A stretch of DNA of 64,000 bases from Plasmodiophora brassicae (taxonomy: Eukaryota; Endomyxa; Phytomyxea; Plasmodiophorida; Plasmodiophoridae). Below are positions 29,361 through 41,009 of this stretch, piece by piece. A program made the position numbers and the translations under genes. The notes beneath the pieces are model-generated. The model searched no databases. It saw only the letters and a list, made by a program, of their open reading frames with translations, and was not told where the DNA came from. Position 1 is the stretch's first letter, and every line of letters starts with the position of its first letter. The stretch covers positions 1,054,001-1,118,000 of the forward strand of contig JASFAU010000007.1 in assembly GCA_039704465.1 (NCBI GenBank), given 5' to 3'.

Positions 29361-31829
29361 ATGGCAGGAGGCGATGGGTCGATTCCGTCATGGGCGGACG
29401 ACGTCCCATCGTCCGCGAATCCGGATGTTGCGGGTGTGTCGGATTTTGCTCTCGGTCCCCTGTCGCAGCTGCACTTCGCGCGGGGTGTTCTGCCACTGGC
29501 GAATCATCTCCCTGCACGACCGCTCACCCCGCCTTCGCTCAATAGTACCGCTGCCGATTGGCCCGACGACTCTCGGTCCTCTTCGGACCGTCACTCCCCG
29601 CCTGCCTTATCGTCCCAACACGTTTCTGCCGCCTCGACGTCTCTGCAGGACCCCGGCGGCGCGCCTCGGAATGACCCCGTCTCCTCGACGTCGCAGCATA
29701 TTGGCGCTTCGTCCGTTGGGGCTCGAGTGCCGGCGCCACGGGTGTCTCCGGGCCCACCCTTAACGTCTATTGTTGTCCAGTCACAAGACATTCCGCGTTT
29801 TTCGGGAAGCGATGGTCTGTCGACGACGCGCTGGTTGACTGCGTTCTCTCGGATCACCCAGACGTCGTTAACGTCTACAAGTCCTCTATCCGGCGATGTG
29901 CAATGTGTCTTAACGACAGCCTTGCAGGGTCAGGCCCTTGAGACTTACCTCGACTTGCCTGCGGACGCGTCTATGGCGGACGTAGCGTCCGTCCTGCTCC
30001 ATGACTTCCCGGGCCCTTCGTTCAAGCAGGTTGAAGCAAAGTTTGACAACCTGAAGCAGACTGCAGGTGTCGCTCACCACGCACTGGCATTCCAACGCTT
30101 GTACAAGGACCTTCAACGACTTGACCCATTGTACAGACTCAATCCGGCCCGCTTGGCGGAAAAGTTCCGCCTCTCGTTGAACCCTGCGCTCTCCGAAGCG
30201 CTGTTCTTCTACAACTTCAGAGACTACGACAAAATTCTCGAGATGGCGGCTCATCTTGAGCCGAAATACCCAATCGCCGCCATCAACGCTGGCGGTGATG
30301 CAAGGACACAACCCCTGGCTTGCCACTATTGTCGCGAAGTTGGGCATTTTATTGCGTCCTGCCCGAAGAGGCCACCGTGCCCGCACTGTCGTAAGGTTGG
30401 CCACCGCTCATCGCTGTGTCCCGAGCGGTCCGGCAACCCTCTCCACGTCACTGATCTGTTCCTTATGACGTCTCCCTCAATACCGCATCTGTTGGTATCG
30501 GTATGCCTCGTTATCGGCTCACGCCGTGTCAACACTTTCGCCCTGTTAGACTGTGGTGCGACTTCCAACTTCATCGACTGGTCGTTCTGTCGTCACCACG
30601 AAATACCGGTTCGCTCTAAATCGCGTGCCATTCCTGTTCGCGTCATCGACGGGCGACACCTGTCTCCAGTAACTCAGGAAACCGTCCCGCTACGTGCTAC
30701 CGTCGACGGATGTTTCGACAGCGACGTCGTCCTGAACATGATCCACTCGCCTCAACACCCTGTCATTCTTGGGCTGCCTTGGTTGGCGGATACAAACCCA
30801 GATATCGATTGGCGTCAGCGCCGCCTACAGCGCCGCGGAGATACCCTCGTGGGGATGTCACGCCGTACAGGAGACGTCCATGAGTCTGGGTCCTTCGTCT
30901 CTTCGGCGGGACCATTTGCTAAGCGCGGGGATAGTCTCTCAGCTGGGGTCTCACCTCCTGCACGAAGCGTTCCTGCGCCTGCGTGTGCCATCCCTTCAGC
31001 TGAATCACTTGAAACGTTGCCGCTTACATCCGTGTTTGTCGACGGCAAGCTGGCTTCCGTAGCTAACGACGACCACCCGGAGTGCCACATTGCCATTGCT
31101 GCGATCGACGACAGGCCGAGCCCTTCCGCTTTCGATTATGGCTCCGAGTCCACGCCCCTTGTGTCCTCCTTCCGGAACTGGGGCCCCGTTCGACGAGGGG
31201 TGAGACGGCCTCTCCCGCCGCCCCCGCCGCCTCCCTCCAATGATGGCTTCCGAGACGGCCACAGCCTCAATCTTCTGATGTTCGCAACCGTTGTCGCCCT
31301 GACCTGGATCCTAGTGGGGTGGCCGTATTTTCCAATAGCACAGCTGTGTACGAGCGCCTCTGCGGATCCCCCGCCCTTGAATGCGCCCGCCGAGTCCTTC
31401 TTTGCACCTTTTGCTACGCTAGAGGATGACCAGGCCTCATCAACCTCGATCGCGTTTCTCAACCCCGATCTCATGTTCCTGGACGCCGCCGCACGTGCGT
31501 TTGCCCACAAGCTACATCGACGACAGATTCGTTCACTCCAATTCCTTAGCGAAGTTGATTTCGTTCATTGGACACCTGACGCCCTGACTCGTCGACTGGA
31601 GTACAGACTGTCGCCTAATGATGAAGCAGTTCTTGCTAGGCCTCACCAAATGCTTCCACCCAGACAAGCCCGCAGCCCGTTCCCGGTGCGGCTAAAAGGG
31701 GACTATTATGTCACGACTGAGTCGTGTTGGCGACTCAGCCGGCACCAAATTGGGCTCCTTCGTAGCGCACTGGGTACAATAAACGTCCACGGCGCGGACC
31801 GACCTCAGTCGGTCAATCCGTGTGGTTGA
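29361..31829 (+). CDS. Gag-protease fusion polyprotein of non-autonomous gypsy element
   Basis: About 822 codons from ATG 29361 (MAGGDGSIPSWADDVPS). Gag core helices are near residues 160-310. Two CCHC zinc knuckles follow (CHYCREVGHFIASC, CPHCRKVGHRSSLC), with no stop before the protease: LLDCGATSNFIDWSF (D-x-G catalytic turn) and VILGLPWLADTNPDIDW. A low-complexity Pro/Ser region and a hydrophobic segment LLMFATVVALTWILVGWPYF come next. A remnant of the end of RNase H (HKLHRRQIRSLQFLSEVDF) then joins directly to the polypurine tract, and the frame runs about 120 bases into the LTR. RT palm, RNase H core and integrase are missing. Confidence 0.85.
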   Translation: MAGGDGSIPSWADDVPSSANPDVAGVSDFALGPLSQLHFARGVLPLANHLPARPLTPPSLNSTAADWPDDSRSSSDRHSPPALSSQHVSAASTSLQDPGGAPRNDPVSSTSQHIGASSVGARVPAPRVSPGPPLTSIVVQSQDIPRFSGSDGLSTTRWLTAFSRITQTSLTSTSPLSGDVQCVLTTALQGQALETYLDLPADASMADVASVLLHDFPGPSFKQVEAKFDNLKQTAGVAHHALAFQRLYKDLQRLDPLYRLNPARLAEKFRLSLNPALSEALFFYNFRDYDKILEMAAHLEPKYPIAAINAGGDARTQPLACHYCREVGHFIASCPKRPPCPHCRKVGHRSSLCPERSGNPLHVTDLFLMTSPSIPHLLVSVCLVIGSRRVNTFALLDCGATSNFIDWSFCRHHEIPVRSKSRAIPVRVIDGRHLSPVTQETVPLRATVDGCFDSDVVLNMIHSPQHPVILGLPWLADTNPDIDWRQRRLQRRGDTLVGMSRRTGDVHESGSFVSSAGPFAKRGDSLSAGVSPPARSVPAPACAIPSAESLETLPLTSVFVDGKLASVANDDHPECHIAIAAIDDRPSPSAFDYGSESTPLVSSFRNWGPVRRGVRRPLPPPPPPPSNDGFRDGHSLNLLMFATVVALTWILVGWPYFPIAQLCTSASADPPPLNAPAESFFAPFATLEDDQASSTSIAFLNPDLMFLDAAARAFAHKLHRRQIRSLQFLSEVDFVHWTPDALTRRLEYRLSPNDEAVLARPHQMLPPRQARSPFPVRLKGDYYVTTESCWRLSRHQIGLLRSALGTINVHGADRPQSVNPCG

Positions 31830-31856
31830 CACATCTTGCTCTGTCGTCACATTCGC

Positions 31857-32025
31857 GTGCCAGAGTCTTGAACTCAAGAACCACCAACAGACTCTGGTGC
31901 TTTTTCGGCAGACAATGAAGGGTGGCGCACGGCCTGGCAGCATGAGCCGCAGCGTGATGATCATGCAAGAGATCCTGACGCTCGAGCTCACACTGACCTT
32001 CGTGTGTCGAAATCATCAGTCGTGA
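31857..32025 (+). pseudogene. 3' portion of the split transposon-type gene
   Basis: Immediately after the 3' target duplication the reading frame of the interrupted gene resumes (CQSLELKNHQQTLVLFRQ) in phase with the 5' part at 29032, and ends at a stop at 32023-32025. This shows that the insertion, not independent decay, split the gene. Confidence 0.6.
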
Positions 32026-33990
32026 TCACAAGAGTTAGACAGTATGAGAGCACAGGGTGCCTGTATCATTAAATTGCAATACGCGGAGTCATGCGATTAA
32101 CGTCGATAGTCGATCTAGCTCGGCAGATCAACGTGATCGTTAGCCAGCTAACTTCGAACGCAGTTGCAGTGCCAGCGTCGTCGCGCAACACGGTCGACGT
32201 CCACCGGATTTTGACAGCTGAGTCCTCTGCCACAGTAGCCTCGTACGACACGAACGACCGTTGAAGACAAGTGGGCCCCAGCATGCTTCGAATGGTTGCG
32301 CCAGTTGCACCATCAATGACCAGGCTTCCAGCTGATGTCCACCGTGGCGTCAGTTCAAATTCCTCGACGATCGCGTAGAACGCACCGGCGGGGCACTGCA
32401 ATTTAATACGGATCCTTTTGAATGCACACCCGATTCTAAGTTTCGAGAACAAATCAACTTCAAAACAACGCAGAATATATTTTGAGATGGCATTCCACAC
32501 GACAGGATCAGTGCCACGGGCACCAGCAACCAGAACAGGAAAGTCGGTGCGGCCGGGGTCTAGCGGGGTCCCGACAGGGGACGTCCAGTTGTCCTTGGAA
32601 TAGATGGTCGCGTTGGGCCCATCGAAGACGATCTTGTGCCCGGATCGGGTGAGCTGTCCAACGGAGACGAGCGCTTGGCCGAGTCGTGGGACGTGCAGCG
32701 AATCGATAGGCGTCATCTGGGACTGATCAGCGCCCAATGACGTCACGCCACGTCCGGAAGTGGTCGTACGAGACAGGTCTGCAAGTTCAACCGTCGGTCC
32801 GGCGACATGTCGGTAAGCGCCGAGATGCTCGCGCAGGGGCGTCATTGTGGTGGAACATCCAGAATCGAGCAGGCCGACGGAACTGTTGTCTACGGCGGGG
32901 TGACGGGCAGACATGGCGCGAACCGGGACGTACTGATCAGGTTGCGACGATGTATTCGATGTCGTCCGCCACAACGAGCGCTGTAGGAAACAGTTGCCAT
33001 TCGTGTGCAGCTTCCTAAAGGACGTATGTAGGACGCGCAGTCCATCGCGTTCGGGAGCCTTAATCGGGTGTGCGGTGGCGCTTGCACGGTTCGCCGTTGC
33101 GAACGATATCTCCCGGTCAGCGTGAGCCTCTTGAATGCGCTGCTCTTCTGATGTGAGCGTGGACACGACCTCAGTGACAGTAGGACCTCAGTGACAGTAG
33201 GCCGCGGTTCGAGTCCACGACTGTGCAGGTTGGATGCGGCCGTGTCCAATTCTGATGAAGCGTTGCCAGCCATCAGGACAGCCAGGAAGGAATCCGTCAT
33301 GTGAAGCATGTCGTTCGGGACTGTTGTACGGAAACGTTGGGCAGCGGCTTGCAGACGAGCCGCGTACAAGGCGACCGATTCACCGGCTTGCTGTCGAACA
33401 CTGAACAAATCTTTAGAAGCACGAATGACAGACGAAAACGTGCAAGGTCGCAGCATGCGGAAGAGAGCGCGCCAGCATTGCGCCGATGTACCGGCGTACA
33501 GCAAGTTGTAGCCGATCAGAACGGTCTCGTCGACCATCTGAAACAAGAGTATCTCCCGAGCAGTTGCCTCCAGATCCGCGTCCACATTGTCGGGGATACT
33601 CAGAGTCGGCGATCCGTCCAGGTCGATGCCGACAATTCCCGCGAATCCACGGTTGGTAAACCAAGACGCGGCGGCGGGCGCCCAAGCGGCAAACGATTCG
33701 TGCTTGCCGTCGAACCGAGGCGGAGGCACGCGATCTGTACCTGGACGCACTACGCCGTCCACAATGGTTGGGCGAGACTGCGTCGTCGGCGTCGTGGCGA
33801 TGCAGGAGTACGATGCGGTTTGCTGTCGCAGGAATGCGATGCGCGCGATCTTCTCCTGTCGCTCGGCCTCAGCGAGCTGCGCGTCGAGAACTTGGACATC
33901 TGATTCCGCCGTTCGGCCGCGATCGGCCATGACGTTGGACGCGAGCGAAACGCCCAGAGCGCGGTTACGACTGTTAATCTGAAACGACGA
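32026..33990 (-). pseudogene. Copia Gag/protease fragment (copy C) with a chimeric tail
   Basis: Gag starts at ATG 33930 (MADRGRTAESDVQVLDAQ); its core (ALYAARLQAAAQRFRT, TDSFLAVLMAGNASS) parallels the other copia copies here at clear divergence. A duplication TCAGTGACAGTAGGACC at about 33170-33195 and a frameshift separate it from the zinc/protease part (GLLDSGCSTTMTPLREHL, the D-S-G protease; SLHVPRLGQALVSVGQL). From about 32540 to 32069 the frame continues into about 145 residues with no counterpart in the sibling copies. The leader AGATTAACAGTCG lies at about 33970; the LTR beyond is cut by the next element. Confidence 0.7.
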
Positions 33991-34084
33991 AATCAGAGTG
34001 AGATATATTGATGGATATAGAGCGAAGATATTGGGTGTGACGGGCAACGTCGTAGACGTGAGACGCGGTGCACGTTACATCATC

Positions 34085-35452
34085 GCGGGCGGCGCTGCTG
34101 CACGAGTGTGCTGCTGGATATGGAGTTCGACATTCGTCAAACTGTACGTCTCATCCTGCGACATTTGTCTGAGAAGCAGTCTCCGCGCCACAAACCGTCC
34201 GGGCTCCTGCTGCCTCTTCCCTTGCCGAGTTTTCTGTGGTCATCGATCTCAATGGATCTAATTGTCAAGCTTCCAGTTTCCGACAACTACGATTCGGTCC
34301 TCGTCGTCGTCGACCGGTTTTCGAAAATGGCCCACTTCATTCCGTGCAAGGAGACCCTCACAGCGGTCGAGCTGTCCGACCTGTTTTTGCAGCAGATATT
34401 CCGCCTGCATGGCCTACCGGACGACATCGTCTCCGACCGGGGGCCCCAGTTCGTGTCGGCCTTTTGGAAGCACTTACTGGACCGTCTTGGTATCCAACGG
34501 AACTTGTCTTCATCCCGGCACCCGGAATCCGACGGCCAGACGGAACGCGTGAACCAGATCCTCGAACAATACTTACGCTGTTATGTTAACTACATGCAGG
34601 ACGACTGGATGCAACTTCTGCCTATGGCCGAGTTCGCGTACAACAACGCCGACCATTCGGCCACCGGCATGTCGCCGTTTTTCGCCAACTACGGGTTTCA
34701 TCCAAGGGTGACGGAGCCTCGACCCAGGAATGGCCAAGTCTGTAACCCAGCCGCCGATGAGCGCGCCGAATTCCTTGAGAAGGTTCGCCGCTACTTGAAG
34801 GGCCAACTGCAACGGGCGGTCGACGCTATGAAGCGCTCTGCGGATCGCCGTCGCCGCGAACCACCACCACTGCAGGTGGATGATCTCGTCATGCTCAGGC
34901 GTGGAACCTTATCGACTGGCCGCCCGTGCGGGAAACTGGATGACCGTCTGCTGGGACCCTTCCAAGTTGTTCGCACAGTTAACCCTGTCGCATATGAAGT
35001 GAAGCTGCCTCCTACCTCGCGCCTACATAACGTCTTCCATGTGTCACAGCTGGAACCGTATACGCCTAATGTCCTTCCACATCGCCAACAGCCACCGCCG
35101 CCGCCCATTGTATTGGAAGATGACGACCAGCCCCTGTTCATCGTTAAGTCGATCTTGGATTCCCGATACCGGTCGGGGCGTTTGCAATATCTCATAGATT
35201 GGGAAGGATACTCCCCGTCCGATCGCACCTGGGAACCCGCGGGCAATCTCCATGGGACAGGAGGCCTGGGCCAAGAGATTGCTGAATTTCATGCTCGATA
35301 TCCCGATAAACCTGGCCCTCGCTCCCGAAACCGGCGGAGACACAATCGCTAGAAGAGGACTATTCTGTGATGACTGAATAAATCCCGAACCCCGCGACGG
35401 ACTTCGCCAGTCCGTCAAAGCGTTCGTTGCATCAGCTTGCCTGATCGTGACA
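34085..35452 (+). pseudogene. 5'-truncated chromodomain gypsy: integrase, chromodomain, 3' LTR
   Basis: Begins inside the integrase zinc-binding region (SSCDICLRS at about 34150, one frame off the rest, so a frameshift near 34170). The catalytic core follows in 34191-34700 (SISMDLIVKL, VVVDRFSKMAHF, DIVSDRGPQF, HPESDGQTERVNQILE: the D,D,E residues), then the GPF.V / NPVAYEVKLP module, and a chromodomain FIVKSILDSRYRSG..YLIDWEGY with TWEP near 35130-35250. The stop is at 35350-35352. A purine tract AGAAGAGGACTATTC is followed by a short LTR 35366-35452 (TGTGATGACTG...CGTGACA). Its LTR differs from that of the 36.4-kb gypsy, so this is a separate lineage. Confidence 0.75.
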
Positions 35453-36432
35453 GTCAGGTAGCGCGCGGAGTCGTCCAGCATCGTCTGGTAGTACTCGAAG
35501 CCGCCAATGCCGACAACGGGCCACCGACCGGATAAGTCGCTGTGCACGAGATCGCCGACACGAAGTGCCGCGACTTACTCGGAGGAAATGAGGAACGCTT
35601 ACCTTTGACGAGGAGGCAGGCTTCGCATGGGCACCGGTGCGAACGCTTGGGAATGGGGCAGTCAAGTTTCATACCACGACAGCGGTTCCGCAGGATGTTC
35701 AGATTGCCATAACCGAGATGGCCCATTCGTGCGTGCCACAGATCGGGAGATGCAGTGGTGACCTTTGCGGCGCGACAGGCGATGTCGGATACGATCAGGG
35801 AACAGGCTGGTACAGTCGGTTGCGTGTTGTCGGTGGATGGAGCTGATAGTGCGATCCGGGGTTGTCTTGTCCACGGGTGCTGATCGCCACTGGCTGCCCG
35901 GTGGGTGCCGTCCGGCTGTCCTTCGAGTAGATGGTCGCAGTGGCGCCGTCGAATACGATCTTGTGGCCTGATCGGGTGAGTTGTCCGACTGAAACAAGCG
36001 CTTGACCAAGTCGTGGGACGTGCAGTGAGTCGATACTCATCGCCTGGGCATCCTTGCCGAATGACATCACGCCCCGACCGGACGTAGTCGTTCGCGACAA
36101 ATCAGCTAGTTCGACTTCTGGTCCAGGGACGCGTCGATAACGGCTGAGATGCTGGCGCAGGGGTGTTATCGTTGTGAAACAGGCCGAATCCAATAGTCCC
36201 ATTGAGCTCGCGCTCGCGTCGATGGAGTGGCGTGCCGACAATGCGCGCGTTGGCTCGGATGCCGGATCTGTCGGGAGAGCGCCAGACGATGGATACTCGT
36301 GGGACGTTGGTGACGATGTATTGCTGTTGTTGTTGTTGTTGATGTCGCGATGCCAGATGTGCCGCTGCAGGCTGCATTCGCCATTCGTGTGCTTCGATCC
36401 CGGATGAAAGACGCAGGACTCGTTACGTCGAG
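35453..36432 (-). pseudogene. Copia copy B, downstream half (protease to integrase N-terminus)
   Basis: Minus-strand remnant: integrase start GGFEYYQTMLDDSARYL at about 35500, HHCC region, and protease SMGLLDSACFTTITPL at about 36190, with frameshifts. It is truncated at 35453 against the gypsy LTR. It is continuous with 42191-43462 once the 5.75-kb gypsy insertion is discounted: both sides abut the same GAGTCCTGCGT...CCCGG / GTCCACGGG sequence seen intact in sibling copies. Confidence 0.7.
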
Positions 36433-36578
36433 TGTGACGACAGAGCAAGATGTGTCAACCACACGGATTGACCGACTGAGGTCGGTCCAACGCCGTGGAC
36501 GTTTATTGTAGTAGTGCGCTGCGGAGGAGCCCAATTAGGTGCCGGCTGAGTCGCCAAGACAGCGACTCGACCGTGACA
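36433..36578 (-). repeat. 3' LTR of chromodomain gypsy
   Basis: 146 bp, TG...CA ends on the minus strand, with an internal palindrome ACCGACTGAGGTCGGT. It is paired with 42040-42185 and preceded (minus strand) by the polypurine tract AAAAGGGGACTATTA. Confidence 0.9.
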
Positions 36579-36591
36579 TAATAGTCCCCTT

Positions 36592-39500
36592 TTACGGGCG
36601 TCGAAGACGGGGTCCGGGCTTGTCTGGGTACCGAGCGTGGAATGCCGCGAGCAGGCGATCGAATCCGCCGGTGCCCTGCAAGTTGGAGGCGGGTTCCCAG
36701 GTGCGCTCGGATGCAGGGTAGCCTTCCCAGTCGATATAATACTGCAGCTTACCAGCACGGTATCGAGAGTCCAGGACCTCCTTCACGATGAACAGCGGTT
36801 GGTCGTCGTCGTCGAGCAGAATCGGGGTGGCGGAGGCTGCACACGATGGGGTATCACGTTCGGGACGTCCGGTTCCAGTTGGGATGCGTGGAAGACGTTG
36901 TGGATGCGGAAGGATGCCGGGAGCAGGAGTTCGTAGGCGACCGGATTGACGATGCGACTAACTTCGAAAGGGCCGAGCATTTGGACATCCAGCTTACCGC
37001 ATGGCCGGCCAGTCGCAATTGCCCCTCGACGGAGCATGACCGACTCCCCGATCTTGAAGTCGGGATGAGGTCGGCGTTTCCGATCCGCAGCTCGTTTCAT
37101 GGTGCTGACAGCACGATGCAGTTGGCGGTGTAGGTAACGGCGAATGGCCGTCAAGTTCTCCACGCGTTCATCGGCAGAGGGATTGGAGCTACCGTGTTTG
37201 CAAGGACGAGGGTCGCGTAGCTGAGGGTTGTAGCCGTAGTTCGCGAAGAAGGGAGACATTCCAGTGGACGAATGGTCGACGTTATTGTAAGAGAATTCGG
37301 CCAGCGGCAATAATGGCTCCCAGTCGTCTTGCAGGTAGCACACATAACAGCGAAGGTATTGCTCTAATATCTGGTTGACGCGCTCGGTCTGGCCATCAGA
37401 TTCGGGATGGCGGGATGATGACAGATGGCGTTCAACGCCGAGACGGCATAGGAGGTGCTTCCAGAACAACGATACGAACTGAGGTCCGCGATCCGAGACA
37501 ATGTCGTCGGGCAGGCCATGCAGACGGAACACGTTCTGAAGAAACAGATCGGCAAGCTGATCCGCGGAAATGGATTCTCGACACGCCACAAAGTGGGCCA
37601 TCTTCGAATAACGGTCGACCACGACCAGTACAAAGTCATAGCCACGGGAGGAGGGGAGCTTGACGATAAAGTCCATTGAGATGGAGGACCAGAGAGCGGT
37701 TGGAATTGGTAGCGGAAGTAGCAGGCCGGATGGTCGATGGCGAGGAGGTTTGACGCGGCGACACGTGTCACAGGTCGCCACGTAACCCTTGATGAACGAG
37801 GACATCTTGGGCCACCAGAACTCGCGCTTGACGAGCTGCAATGTCTTGCGAACCCCAAAATGACCGGCGGTAACGTTGTCGTGAAGGCTGTGCAGAACTT
37901 CCAGCTTGCAGGCCTCACCAGCGACGACGAGAGCGGTTCCGTTGTATAAGAGACCATCGGCAACGCGGAAACGTCGTCCACGAGGCCCGTCCAGCGATAA
38001 TAACGTCTTCTGGACGAAGGGGTCATCGGCTTGTTCGCGACGAACACGTTCGACAAGGGAGATGCCTGATGTACCGGTCTGGAGGAAGAGAATAGCTGGG
38101 TCCGGGCGGAAGAAGCGATGCGGTGGAAGCAGCTGTTGAGACATTGCTAGAATTTCTTCGTCGCCAGGCGAAGGTTGGTATTCCGGACGACGAGTGAGGG
38201 CGTCCGGCTTCCCATGAAGTCGCCCCGGACGATGATGAATCACGAAATCGAATTCGCTAAGCAGTTGAGACCAGCGAACCTGACGTCTGTTCAACTTGTG
38301 GGTAGACATGAAGTGGACGAGGTTACGATGGTCGCTATGCACGACAGTTTGGTGCTGATCTGAGTCGAGGAACTGCCGCCACTTAGTGAACGCTTCCACA
38401 ACCGCCAGGAGTTCCTTGTCGTAAATGGGATAGCTAATCTCGGCAGCAATCAGCTTCCGCGAGAAGTAGGCGATCGGGTGCAACTCCCCATCTGCGCCGC
38501 CCTTTTGCGAAAGGACCATAGCGATGGCAAAGTCTGAGGCGTCGGTCTCAACATCACACGGTTGATGAGGATCGAAATGGCCCAAGACAGGTGCCGATGT
38601 GAACGCAACCTTCAGAGAGCCGAATGCAGCTTGAGCGTCAGCATCCCAGATAAAGGCGACACCGTCACGCGTCAGGTTTGTGAGTGGTAGAGCAATTTCC
38701 GCGAAGTGAGGAATAAATTTGCGATAAAAATTGGCGAATCCCAAGAATACTTGGAGACCATGGATATCTCGTGGCGGTTGCCAAGACAGGATAGTGTCGA
38801 TACAGGCAGGGTCGAGGCGCAGTCCGTCTCGAAAAACGAGGTAGCCGAGAAACTCAACCTCCTTGGCGCCGAAAACGCACTTCTCCATATTAGCGGTAAG
38901 ACTGCTAGCCCGAAGTCGTTCCAGGACGAGGCGCACATGGTGTTCATGGTCGGCGACGTTCGCAGAAAAAATAAGGATGTCGTCCAGATATACGACAACG
39001 AACTGGTCGAGGTAATCCTTGAACATATCATTCATGAACGACTGGAACGAAGCCGGTGCGTTTGCGAGGCCAAACGGCATAACCAAATATTCGAAGAGTC
39101 CATACGGGGTGCGAAACGCCGTCTTCCACTCGTCCCCTTCGCGGATACGAATTTGATTATACGCGCTGCGCAGGTCGATTTTCGTGAAGATCGTGGCCCG
39201 ACTAAGGTTGGCAAGAAGTTGGTCAATAAGAGGCAGTGGATACCGGTTCTTGATCGTGGCAGAATTGAGGCCGCGATAATCGACACAAAGTCGCAGCGAG
39301 CCGTCTTTCTTGCGTACAAACAGAATCGGCGCACCGGCCGAAGAACGGGAAGGACGAATGAAATTCGACTTTAAATTGGCTTCCAGATACTGCTTGAGGG
39401 CCACCTGCTCTCGTTGGGAGAGACCATATAGCCGACAAAATGGTGGCTCCTTGCCGGGCTTAAGATCGATGGGGCAATCGGAAGCGCGGTGAGGAGGCAG

Positions 39501-41009
39501 GCACGCCGGGCTGCCAGTGGCGAACACGTCCGAGAACTCACGATAGGCGTCAGGAAGCGCAGGCCCGGAGACTGAGTCCGAGTCGAGTTCGGTCCAAGTA
39601 TAATGCAGAAGGTAACAAGCTGCGTCGTCAACGATAGCATCCAGAAACGGCTCAGCGCTGATAAACGCAATCGAGGTTGATGACCCCGGGTCACCGTCTG
39701 GTGAGACCAAGGGCGCAAAGAAGGACTCGTCGGAGGCGTTCGAGATCAGGGGCTCCGCAGAGGCACCGGAAGAGAGCCGCGTGAATGGAAGATAAGTCCA
39801 CCCAAGGACCCAGGCCAGGGCGACCAAGGATGCAGTCATCAAAAGATTGATAATGTGGCGACCACGAAGCCCGCCAGAGGGGCGAGGCGGCGAGAGGCGT
39901 TGTCCCGCCCCTCGACGGACGGGTCCACGGTGCCGGACGCACGACGGCTCGGGGCCCGAGGGGAACGATGATAACGGGTCGTTGTGGCACGCTGCCACAG
40001 TAGCAGTGGCAGCGACCTCGGAGAGGCAGGCATGCGCGAGGGCGGGAGAGCTAGAGCTGTCGACAACAGCAGCAGACGGATCACTGTGACCGGCGGCCAC
40101 CGTATCAGTGACAGCGACCTCCGAGAGGCAATCGGGAGCGATGACGGAAGCGCTAGAGCTATCGACGCCCGCAGCCGGGACGGTCCCGAACTCGGAGTAA
40201 TCGTCGTCGTCCTCGTCGTCAGAAGCCAACTCAGGGAGGGCAATTACCTCCACCTCGGCTACCTCAGATGCTGAGGCAGTCGGCAATGGTTCGACTGATG
40301 CCGCCGAATCAACTGCATACGTAGACGCAGGGAGGTCTCCTGCCGGGATTGAGATCCCCGCGAGGCGAGGGCCGCGATGCTGGAGACGGCGGCTCCGCCA
40401 ATCGATGTCAGGGTTTGTATCCGCCAACCACGGCAGGCCGAGGATGACAGGATGCTGCGGCGAATGGATCATGTTGAGGACGACGTCACTGTCGAAACAT
40501 TCGTCGACGGTGATTCGTAGCGGGGCGGTTTCCTGAGTAATTGGGGCCAGATGACGGCCGTCAATGACGCGAACCGGAATTGCACGCGATTTGGAGCGAA
40601 CAGGCACTTCGTGATGACGACAGAACGACCAGTCGATAAAATTGGACGTCGCGCCACAGTCTAACAAGGCGAGCGTACTGATGCGACGTGAGCCAATAGC
40701 GAGACAGACCGGAACCAATAGATGTGGTATAGATGTAGCCGACGTAAAGAATAAATCCGTAACATGAAGAAAGTCGGGTTCGGAACCAAACGAAATGTTT
40801 ACTGGGCGACTGAGGAACCCGTTCACAGACGCCCGGGCACATTTCCCGGGGGACCAGCCTGCGGGATGCTGGCGCTGGGTGGGGGCGACGGAGGACCAGC
40901 AGCGGCAGGCCGCTCGGGGCACAGCGCGGAGCGGTGACCAACCTTGTGACAGTGCTGGCACGGAGGTCGCTTGGGGCAGGACGCAATGAAATGTCCAGCC
41001 TCGCGACAA
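36592..41009 (-). CDS. Pol of chromodomain gypsy (PR-RT-RH-IN-chromodomain)
   Basis: One frame of about 1,400 codons, 41009-36783, then a +1/-1 shift near 36830 into the chromodomain frame ending at 36592. Protease LLDCGATSNFIDWSF; then a Ser-rich linker and a hydrophobic stretch INLLMTASLVALAWVLGWTY at about 39800-39850. RT includes LCVDYRGLNSATIKNRYPLP and VVYLDDILIFS (YLDD active site). RNase H DVETDASDFAIAMVL. Integrase GHFGVRKTL...CDTCRR (HHCC), SISMDFIVKL, DIVSDRGPQF, HPESDGQTERVNQILE (D,D,E). Chromodomain FIVKEVLDSRYRAG..YYIDWEGY...RTWEP. All catalytic residues are present. The single-base shift before the chromodomain could be real or an assembly error in a homopolymer. Confidence 0.85.

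Larger units (their letters stand above)
29033..31851 (+). mobile_element. Non-autonomous Ty3/gypsy-derived LTR element, copy 1 (TSD TTCGC)
   Basis: Two 143-bp LTRs (29033-29175 and 31709-31851), beginning TGTCACGACTGAGTCG and ending GTCGTCACA, flanked by TTCGC at 29028-29032 and 31852-31856. A polypurine tract AAAAGGGGACTATTA precedes the 3' LTR. It encodes Gag plus protease but has lost the reverse transcriptase core and integrase. Its LTRs resemble those of the full chromodomain gypsy at 36.4-42.2 kb, the likely helper family. Confidence 0.9.
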
